Part shown: piece by piece, positions 56,546-64,000 of the stretch
How the letters are laid out: each line of letters begins with the position of its first letter
Numbering within the stretch: position 1 is the first letter of the stretch
NCBI GenBank assembly: GCA_030562195.1
Contig: JAUJPP010000012.1
Location: 11,036,001-11,100,000 of the forward strand
Source of the DNA: Nipponacmea schrenckii
Lineage: Eukaryota; Mollusca; Gastropoda; Lottiidae
Direction: 5' to 3'
DNA: 64,000 nucleotides
The notes under the pieces: generated by a model
The model's input: only the letters and a program-made list of their open reading frames with translations
Told to the model about the DNA's origin: nothing
Databases searched by the model: none
Made by a program: the position numbers and the translations under genes

Positions 56546-58260
56546 CTTTGTTCTTTGTTTCCCCGATATATTGTTTGGGACATTTTTTACATGAAATTAA
56601 GTATATTACATTCGAGTTTTCACATGTTAAGTGCTCTTTGGATCGGGTATCTTTTATTCGTAGAGTTACTTAGAAAATAGTGCGTTTCTGATATAAAGGG
56701 ACATGTTTTGCATCTGGTTGACATACATGGGGCACTCCTTAAACCTGGAGGCACTTCGGCATAAACTCTATTTTTAGCTGCTAACTGTGTTAATGTGGAA
56801 TTTTTTATGTTTCGTAAAAATCGTTTAGAGTATCCACGTTCTTTTAGTTTTGAGAAAACAATCGTACAGGCTTGGTTGAAATCAGAAGACCTTGTGCAAA
56901 TTCGGTGAAATCGTAAAACTTGTGACTTAATTATTCCAGAAATGTATGTTTTGGATGAAATGAGCTCTTATGCAAAAGCTGATGAGTGTCGGTTTCTTTG
57001 AAATATACTTTAATATCTAATTTATTAGTCTCTGCTATGGAATCTCCTTTAAAAACAGTAGTATCGAGAAAATCTATGCTTTTGTGGCTGACGTTGGCCG
57101 TTATTTTGATCGACAGGTGGTGGTTGTTGAGGATTTCAAAAAATTGCCAAAATTGTTCTATGGAGTAAGTCCAAACCATGAAAATGTCATCTAAGAAGCG
57201 TCCATAGAAAAGTGGGTCAAATGGACAAAGGGGTAATACCTCACGTTCCCACTCTGCCATGAAAAGGTTTGCGTATGAAGGGGCGAATCGTTTGCCCAAT
57301 GCTGTACCTGAGGTTTGTAGATATGTTTTACCATTAAATGTGAAATCATTGCGACTAAGACAAATCTCTAAAAGCTTTAGTATTGCATCGTCGGGTCTGT
57401 CTGGATCTGGGTTTCTATCAAAAGCATTGCGAACTGCCATTAGGCCAGTAGTGTTGTCGATATTGGTGTACATAGAAGTTACGTCTATTGAAATTAGAAT
57501 AGCATTTGAAGGGACTTTGAGGTTTTTTTATTTTATTGACAGTTGTGTCCTTAAGGTAGGCTCGATGTTGACATCCTAGTGGTAGTAAGAAATGATCAAT
57601 GTATTCTGACACTGCATACGACTCACTACCACAGTCAGAGATAATCGGGCGGCCTTTAGGGATTCTATGAGGCATGAACCAATCCTTGGTAGGATTCTTA
57701 TGTATTTTCGGCAAAGTATATAAGTGTCCCTCGCGGCAATCAGGTTTGGCAGAAAGATAGTCATATTGTTTCTGTTTTAAATGACTTGTTTTAACTAAGT
57801 CGGCAAGAATATTGTTTATCATATTAGCAGTTTCTTTAAAAATCGGCTCCGGTAAAATTGCATAGTGTTTAGGATTATTCAATTGATGCTCTGCTTCTGC
57901 AATATAATCTTCCCTATTTAATATAACGCAACATGAACCTTTGTCACTCTTTTTAATTACAATGCTTTTGTCTTTTTTAAGTACATTTAATGCTTCACGT
58001 TCTACTCGCGTGAAATTAGGCTTCTCGTGTGTTATGGAAATATTTGATATTTGGTGGATTTAGGAATAAACATTGTTCTAGCACCGCGTGGAGGGTGGTT
58101 TCGAAAAAAGTATGTGCAACTGAGATTCCGTTGAAATCGTTGAATAGACGGTTGAAGATAATCAAGGTTAGGTAATTTAGGAGTCGGAATAAATTTAAGT
58201 CCACGGTCTAAGATTGAATGCTAGAGGGGTGTGAGAATTTTTCGGCTTAAGTTAACGACG
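56546..58260 (-). pseudogene. Penelope-like element ORF2 (RT plus GIY-YIG), multiply frame-shifted
   Basis: Minus-strand segments in shifting frames: an N-terminal part (RGLKFIPTPKLPNLDYL), then KKDKSIVIKKSDKGSCCVIL, LYTLPKIHKNP and KGRPIISDCGS; after a shift at the A7 run near 57523, SIDVTSMYTNID, GTALGKRFAPSYANLFMAEW, the catalytic FYGRFLDDIFMVW and KETDTHQLLHKSSFHPKHT. Then a Cys pair (TRCKTCPF) and, after another shift near 56640, [18 protein letters not shown], the start of the GIY-YIG nuclease. The nuclease is cut off by the DIRS sequence. Not functional as it stands. Confidence 0.8.
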
Positions 58261-58303
58261 GTTTGGCCTAGCGGCGGCCTCTCAATATTTTTATCCCCAG
58301 TAA

Positions 58304-59980
58304 TTAGTTTAAAGACTTACCCGGTGCTTGAAGCTGGTGTATCCAAAACAGGTATATATTGTTGGCTTTTTCCGGAGACCAATGAAGATTGTCAACTGGT
58401 TCGAATTCTTCTTCGTAGGGTGACAGGATTGTTGCGTTCTCAGTGTCGGAGTTCATCATCATATCGTTGAATGTCTTAAGATTCTGCTGGGCTTTCTTAG
58501 AGATTTTATTAGAGATAGGTATACATGTGAAGATGATCTTGGAGCTAGGAAAGGTTTGGTTGGCTGTGGAAATTAATTTCTGGGCTTGGTTAAATGAGGT
58601 TTTGGCTAACTGGTCACGATTGTTGAGGCCAACATGCAGAATGATCGTAGCCGGTTTATGATCATGGTCGTAAGATTCAAGGATGGACTGGATGTGGTGG
58701 ATTTGGGCACCAGGATACGAGTGTATTTCGGTGTCTGGAGCTGTTTTGGTAATTCGGTTGAGATTTGAGGACCCAATAATTAAAGTAGATTTCTGTAGAG
58801 CAGGTAGATTCCATGATAACTTGTCCTTGGTTTGGTGATAAAAGGGTTTGGTAGCGGATATTATGGTTGTCGACGGGGTGATAGGTACTTGATTGGTATT
58901 TGTTACAAATGTGGCATTGGGTACGGACTGAGATCTGGTTCGTGGTGGAGATGGTCTGGGCACACGACTTGACCTGGTTGGAGAATTCGGGGTGGTTTGT
59001 TGATCCAAAAACTTACAGAAGGAAGAAAGGTCGACCGAACCTGGGTCACGTGGTGAAACTTCAGATGGTGTAGGCGAGGAATCTGAAAGGGAAAAGAGAA
59101 GGGGGGTACCTTCTCTACGAGAACGTTTACCCAAATCTGCTGGACTAGGGGATGGTGAACTACGGGCTCGTTTAGGTGTCTGGTTCGACATGGTGGTGAC
59201 TCTTGTTGGTGCAGGTGTTTGTGGATCAATCTCCATTTCAGTTGGTAAGGATATGGTTACTCTGGTTTTGATTTCGTTGATCGTTTGGTAGAATTTGGCA
59301 TTCACAGCTTGAGTTAGACGTTTCCCATAGGATCGACGGGCCCATGAGAGGGCATGGGAAATAATGCGGTCGATGGCTGGTTGTGATAAAGACTTGGTTC
59401 GGATGAAGGTGAGTTTCTCCTGCAGGGTTGCTTGGTAATGGTCGATCAGTGTCTGCGTTACCTTAGAGAGCCATGTCCGGTTGAGGGATCTAATATTGGC
59501 GTCAACGGCTGACATTTTCATAGCTGGACGAATAAAACAGTCCAACTCAGAGACTTTGTGCCTGAAGGTGAACGCTGTTTGACCTTGCTGTTGGAGGGTA
59601 AGGATTGCCAAATGGTGAAGACACTGCAAAACCTGGAAGAATATCTTAACAAAGGGTTCTTCCTCCTTATGAGTGGGAACTGGTTGGCGTCTGTGGGTTG
59701 GTGTGCGTTTCTGATATTGGTGAGGCCGGTGGTTATTTTTAGATGGGTAGGCTGTGTTGTGGACAGGTCGATGGTTATCTCTGGATGAATAGGCAGTGTT
59801 GTGGGTACGTGGTTGGTGGGGTGGGATATAAATGGCTTGATTGGTTGGTGTTCGGCGATTGGTAGATGGTAGAGGTCGATGGAATACTGGGCCGTTATAG
59901 GGTTCGTGATGTTGGTTTGGATGGCGATAAGTTTTGCGATGTCTGGCTTCTTGCCAGTGGTTGTCAAAGTTGCGGAGCAT
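58304..59980 (-). CDS. Retroelement ORF1 with SGNH-hydrolase-like domain
   Basis: 558 residues, intact. The N-terminus is basic and rich in His, Pro and Thr; the middle is helical (LNRTWLSKVTQTLIDHYQAT) followed by a Ser/Pro-rich linker. The C-terminal 180 residues have SGNH-like blocks: LIIGSSNLNRI (Ser), a Gly-Ala-rich turn YPGAQIHHIQ, ATIILHVGLNNRDQ (G-x-N) and VDNLHWSPEKANN (DxxH). It lies about 45 bases upstream of the Penelope-like ORF2 remnants on the same strand and downstream of a hammerhead-like motif, so it probably belongs to that element. Esterase-like ORF1 domains are known from CR1-type LINEs and some giant Penelope-like terminons. Confidence 0.65.
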   Translation of the reverse strand: MLRNFDNHWQEARHRKTYRHPNQHHEPYNGPVFHRPLPSTNRRTPTNQAIYIPPHQPRTHNTAYSSRDNHRPVHNTAYPSKNNHRPHQYQKRTPTHRRQPVPTHKEEEPFVKIFFQVLQCLHHLAILTLQQQGQTAFTFRHKVSELDCFIRPAMKMSAVDANIRSLNRTWLSKVTQTLIDHYQATLQEKLTFIRTKSLSQPAIDRIISHALSWARRSYGKRLTQAVNAKFYQTINEIKTRVTISLPTEMEIDPQTPAPTRVTTMSNQTPKRARSSPSPSPADLGKRSRREGTPLLFSLSDSSPTPSEVSPRDPGSVDLSSFCKFLDQQTTPNSPTRSSRVPRPSPPRTRSQSVPNATFVTNTNQVPITPSTTIISATKPFYHQTKDKLSWNLPALQKSTLIIGSSNLNRITKTAPDTEIHSYPGAQIHHIQSILESYDHDHKPATIILHVGLNNRDQLAKTSFNQAQKLISTANQTFPSSKIIFTCIPISNKISKKAQQNLKTFNDMMMNSDTENATILSPYEEEFEPVDNLHWSPEKANNIYLFWIHQLQAPGKSLN

Positions 59981-60203
59981 AATGAAAATAAGTCTAGGTT
60001 AGACGGGGAATGTTCAGTTGTATTTAAATAATTGTGAAATATTAATATGTTAGCGTAAAATGTAGGAATCAGGTATGCAAAAGAAGACGAATTGGGTGTT
60101 GGAAATAAAATAAGATGAAAATATAAGTGAAAAATGCAAAAATATATATTAATTAAATAACACTAACAATAATGTGGAAAAGCAAAAAAAAACTTACATA
60201 ATT

Positions 60204-60245
60204 GACACGAACCGGTTTTCGAAATATTATTCTTTATCAAGTGTC
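60204..60245 (-). ncRNA. Decayed hammerhead-ribozyme-like motif of the Penelope-like element
   Basis: Read on the minus strand: GACAC, TTGATAA, a short AT stem (GAATA with ATTTC), CGAAA, AACC, GGTT, C and GTGTC. GACAC/GTGTC can form helix I and AACC/GGTT a minimal helix III, with C as the cleavage position, matching the compact hammerheads in Penelope-like pseudo-LTRs. The core is altered (TTGATAA for CTGATGA, so the G8 position is A), and self-cleavage is therefore unlikely. Confidence 0.55.
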
Positions 60246-60249
60246 GAGA

Positions 60250-61475
60250 AACAGTAAAGATTAAAATTTTGATGGTGATTAATACTATTTGAGATAATTA
60301 CTAATTAATTGAGTGAAGCATGTCATATGTTTGATCAAATGAGGATTTAGTGATTGAATTAAAAATTAGTTTTCGGGGAAGGATTTGATTCACCCACAAA
60401 GTACAAGTTCGAATGGAAGCCAGTATAATGTTAACCGGGAGGGTTATACTTTTCGTAAAATTATGTTGCTTTTAGCGTACCATTAGTTATCACCCTCTAA
60501 CGAAACAAGAGAAGAGTCCTGAGTATATAGTATACAACTTCTCGACAATTAACATGCCTTCAGCAGGTAACAAATACCGATACTCTATAAACAAATTAGG
60601 TGTATACTCTCATTATACCCTGTACAGTAAGATTGTAGACAAATTCAACGAACATAAAATTTTGATTGGTCTTTCAATAGATTTACAAATTATTTTCTTT
60701 ATCTATTCTTATCATTGTTCAACAAAATTTAATAACGATCAATCCAAATAAAAAACACCATACGCATAAATATAAAATGCCCCGAGAGGGTGGTAGCTGC
60801 CTAGGATCTCCAGAAGCCAGCAGATTTCTATTAAAATACACCTTAAGTGAGTCTCGCCCCGAAAATACAAGAGCGACATGCCCCAACATTATTGAAATTA
60901 AAATTACATATTGCTTTAGTTGACAGGTTCAACTGATTATCTGTATTAAATGCATGACTATTATTTTTCAATTCAATATAAACCCTAGAAATGCATTGTT
61001 ATACAAACTTGACAGACGAGTTATAATTGTATGAAAGAAGATATTTATGTTCCATTGTTGGTTATGTCCAACCTGTCATAGATCCTTGTGCATTAGGAAT
61101 TTCATTTCAAATGCTACATTGTTTGGAAAGTAAGTTTGATGTATAATCTTACTATGATAGCTGAACGTGTGAACTGTTTTGCGGTAAGGATTCTTACTCA
61201 ATTTATCAGCAAATGTATGTAAAAACACAATTCAAACCTGGAAATTTAGATAATGTCGACACTTTCATGGACATGATCAATATATACATATATTTTGAAA
61301 ACTGGGTACTCTTTAGAGGTTCATAAACGTCAGATATTAATACTGAATCTATCACTTATTTTGTTTGTATTTCGATTGGGGTAAATTTTTATAAAAGTTT
61401 GTATGTATTATGTAATTGGACAAGATGATAGATGTTGAACTGAATTTAGTTTTACTTTTAAAACTCATTTATTAT
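60250..61475. other. Spacer without recognised gene
   Basis: A short, comparatively GC-rich block lies at 60776-60890 (CCCCGAGAGGGTGGTAGCTG, and GAGTCTCGCCCCGAAAATAC), which may be an old repeat or structured RNA; I cannot name it. The stretch 60900-61475 resembles intronic or intergenic AT-rich DNA. Confidence 0.35.
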
Positions 61476-61989
61476 ACCCCCACATGAAATGCGGAGCGTA
61501 AATTGCCGTCTCCATTGTCCGTCCGTCGGTCCGTCCATAATTGCTCGTAAGCAATGATCCCTATTGAAAATCAGCGAAATCGAAAAATATTTAGCATCAG
61601 TTGTTTTTGAAAATGCGTTCAATTTTCAGCTCGTAGACATTCTAGAAAGAACAATTTTTTTCAGATTTTGAATTTTTTTTGTTATCACCCATGTATGAAC
61701 CCTATTGAGAAAAAATATTGAAATATATTTAATATGAATTATTGCCCTTGTTCCACGCGTTCTATTTTTTGCTGCTCGTAAACACTCCACAAAGCACTAT
61801 TCTTTTTGCCTTGTTAGAAGATATAATTCTCTGTAGAATTTCGATTGAGCGTTATAATATTGTACATTTATCATCCCAGAAAAGAAGTATATGACTGTAA
61901 AATATTTCATTCCAGTGTTTGTTACTGAATTTTTAAGTTTTATTCAAAATAAATGGGCGTATATTACCTTGCCTGAAAAAGCTATCTTT
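61476..61989. mobile_element. Short non-coding element ending 19 bases before phosphatase gene 2
   Basis: Begins TATACCCCCACATGAAATGC, contains the GTCCGTCCGTCGGTCCGTCC block and ends GGCGTATATTACCTTGCCTG then AAAAAGCTATC. Same family as 63389-63840 and the intron copy at 8290. Gene 1 lacks it: there the shared sequence ACACTTTAGATT is preceded by unrelated DNA. No coding capacity. Confidence 0.6.
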
Positions 61990-62008
61990 TACACTTTAGA
62001 TTATAACA

Positions 62009-63086
62009 ATGTGGAAGTTGTTAGCTGTAATATTTTGTATTATAACCTATATTCATTGTAAGTTAATACATCTCTATATCATTATATTAAAACATATAGG
62101 TCTATATTTTATATCATTTCCTCCTATTAGGCAGAATTAAAATGTCTTATTTCTAGGACATTTTTTGTATTAGACTAAAATAGGACCACTTACACAATCT
62201 TACCAACCCTAGTTTAAACTTACAACTTCTTACTCTTTTATATCCTCTGATTAACGTTTTTTTGAATTTTTTCAAAATATTAGACGTTTAATAATATTAT
62301 ATATTTTGATGATTGTCTTGAAAATACTTTTAAATGTGACTAATTGTAACAACTTTTATTGTGTCGAAAATAAGCATACAGCACAAATATTCAAGATCTG
62401 AGACCCACGAATTAATTTAGTTGGACAAAATAAAAATAAAAATTTTAACTTATGTGACCAACTTTTCCTTAAAACAGAGCATATCAAAATAAAAACATTT
62501 CCTTTATACCACGTGATCTGTAGAAATATTATACATTTTTAAGTGTGTTATTATATTATTAAATACAGGTGTTAAGTTTGGAGAAGATAATAGTTATACC
62601 TGTCACTGTAATAATGATGAACAATGTAATACAGTAAATGGTATTTGTGGTGGAGGTTGCGCTAGAGGATGGTCTGGTGTGTCTTGTCAAAAACGTAAGA
62701 ATTAAGTATTGAGGATGATTTAGTCTTCATTATTGGAATATATCTAATGTGAAAATGACTTATTACATGCCATAGCCAAGCTGATTTGTAAATGTTGGAA
62801 ATTTGCAATTTGACTGTGGGAAATCAAATACAGCAACAGGTATTTACTGAATTATTTTGGTGAAATTGATACCATTTTCCAGAGAATGTAGCTCTTGATA
62901 AACCAACGAGTCAGGTTGAAACTAATGGTGCTAGATTTTCTGATTTAGCTGTAGACGGTGATAGAACTACTCATATACCAAACAAATGTTCTGATACCAG
63001 TGGGGATAATTCTACACGATGGTGGAGAGTTGATCTACTAGAAGAATATCCTATTAATCATATTACTATTTATTATCAATCTGAAC
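62009..63086 (+). CDS. Second receptor phosphatase-type gene, 5' exons (continues past window)
   Basis: Three exons mirror gene 1: signal peptide MWKLLAVIFCIITYIH (62009-62057), EGF-like VKFGEDNSYTCHCNNDEQCN (62569-62694) and F-type-lectin-like DNVALDKPTS-type exon (62883-63086: ARFSDLAVDGDRTTHIPNKC, RWWRVDLLEEYPINHITIYY). All phases are 1 and no frame damage is seen. The Cys is again followed by SDT, not the His of fucose binders. Only the ectodomain start is in the window, so the phosphatase part is inferred from gene 1. Confidence 0.7.
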
Positions 63087-64000
63087 GTAAGACCTGTTAT
63101 TATCTAAATATACTATCTACTAAAGTACACACATCTTTCAATTGTATACAAGTTTCGCGATTGTTCTACGTGCACATAATACACATACTATAATAGTTAG
63201 GCAGTTAGATGAAGTTAAGGTTGGCTTCCAACGAATGCTGATATCGCAAACTAGGTAGATGTTGGTATTCGTAGTAGATTGTAGTTGGATTGGGTCCAGT
63301 TGGATGATTCTGTCCCGTTGATTTGTTTCTTGAGATACTATAAATAAGAGAATATAAACCCTACATTAGAAGTTTGGGGCAAGCCGGTTTTTATACGCCC
63401 AAATTATAATGTGGTCTTATATTGTCGTCACCCCTGTCCGTCCGTCCGTCAGTCTGTTGGTCCGTCGGTCTGTCCGTTCGTCCACAATTGCTTGTGAACG
63501 CGATAGAGACTACAGTTTTTGTCGGATTTGAATGAAATTTGCTGTGATCATTTATATTGATGAGATCTCGAACAAGTTCGAAATTGGCGATTTTTCGACG
63601 AACGCTATTTTTCGCTTAATGATTTTTGAGTTATTGCACTTGACTTAGTTTTCATCTGATTTGAATGAAATTTGGTGTGATCATTGAAGTTGATGTGATC
63701 TTGGTCAAGTACGAAATTGACTTGGCTTGTGAATGCAATAGACAATACAGTTTTCATGAAAATTAGCTAGTAAATACAATAGAGACTAGAAAATATATTT
63801 TAAAGTGGGGGTATCTTGCTAGGCAACCACTTGTATAAGATTATTATATAACATAAGGTGTGGTCAGCAAATAATCAGCTGGATGCTTCTTGGCAATCTG
63901 TATACATGTACTTTGTTTTGAATTTTATCTGATATGTTTTCAATCTCGACTGATATAAACATTATATTACGATATATAAGATGAAACGATTACGATATAT
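63087..64000 (+). other. Intron 3 of second phosphatase-type gene, incomplete
   Basis: Corresponds to gene 1 from 41392 on: CATAAGGTGTG and CAGC words match those at 41503-41530. It holds a non-coding element at 63389-63840; no further exon is seen before the window ends. Confidence 0.5.
63389..63840. mobile_element. Short non-coding element in intron 3 of gene 2
   Basis: Begins TTTTTATACGCCCAAATTAT, has the GTCCGTCCGTCCGTCAGTCT block, internal repeats (CACAATTGCTTGTGAACGCG, GACTTGGCTTGTGAATGCAA) and ends GTGGGGGTATCTTGCTAGGC. Absent from the matching intron of gene 1 (GACAAGCCAGACTTAAAGG), so it inserted after the gene duplication. Confidence 0.6.

Noticed and set aside
57010..57045. CTGATGAG..GAAA resembling a hammerhead core on the plus strand
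   Set aside because: No helix II or helix I pairing can be drawn, and the bases are the antisense of the conserved KETDTHQLLHKS segment of the Penelope-like RT.
60776..60890. GC-richer block considered as a tRNA- or snRNA-like gene
   Set aside because: No cloverleaf, A/B boxes or known snRNA motif could be found by eye; kept only as an unexplained block.

Overview
The window is animal nuclear DNA: AT-rich, with short exons bounded by GT/AG, long introns, two 500-base assembly gaps (901-1400 and 38550-39049) and a dense mix of transposon classes. The elements present (Tx1-like LINE, DIRS, Penelope-like, Harbinger-like, Helitron-like, THAP-bearing) and the expanded EGF-receptor and receptor-phosphatase genes suggest a lophotrochozoan, most likely a mollusc. 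This is an inference; no species marker is visible.

Host genes. Two divergent groups of cell-surface receptor genes share an EGF-repeat vocabulary, and almost all their exons are phase 1. On the minus strand (about 32.8 kb down to 4.06 kb) lie EGF exons followed by a duplicated 3' cassette of transmembrane exon plus cytoplasmic tail (copy B 6049-6797, copy A 4064-4891). Both tails carry an ITIM-like site and a YxxL-x9-YxxI ITAM-like pair, as in Draper/CED-1/MEGF10 engulfment receptors. On the plus strand (39835-53360) lies a receptor tyrosine phosphatase: signal peptide, EGF, F-type-lectin-like domain, about eight EGF units, one transmembrane helix and one PTP domain with an intact HCSAGVGRTG signature. 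A second copy of its 5' end starts at 62009 and runs to the window edge, so this is a tandem family. Several copies look damaged: one EGF exon is split by a transposon, and the phosphatase gene shows two apparent frame breaks with mobile elements where its 3' end should be.

Mobile elements, in order: a Harbinger-like non-autonomous element (2812-3819); a 6.5-kb two-gene transposon with 130-bp perfect terminal inverted repeats, encoding an IS3-like integrase and a second conserved protein (7176-13700); a Tx1-like LINE (about 14900-19500); arrays of Helitron-like non-coding repeats (20756-38549) carrying NRF-1-type palindromes and ERR/FTZ-F1-type half sites; a THAP-bearing transposon (43656-46726); a DIRS retrotransposon fused to a Penelope-like element with an SGNH-like ORF1 and a decayed hammerhead motif (53386-60250); and short non-coding elements near the second phosphatase gene.

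How it may work together (inference): the minus-strand receptors have tails built for tyrosine phosphorylation and the plus-strand receptors remove phosphate from tyrosine. Their ectodomains are related, so the locus looks like a diversifying set of recognition receptors with opposing signalling outputs, reshaped by exon duplication and transposons.
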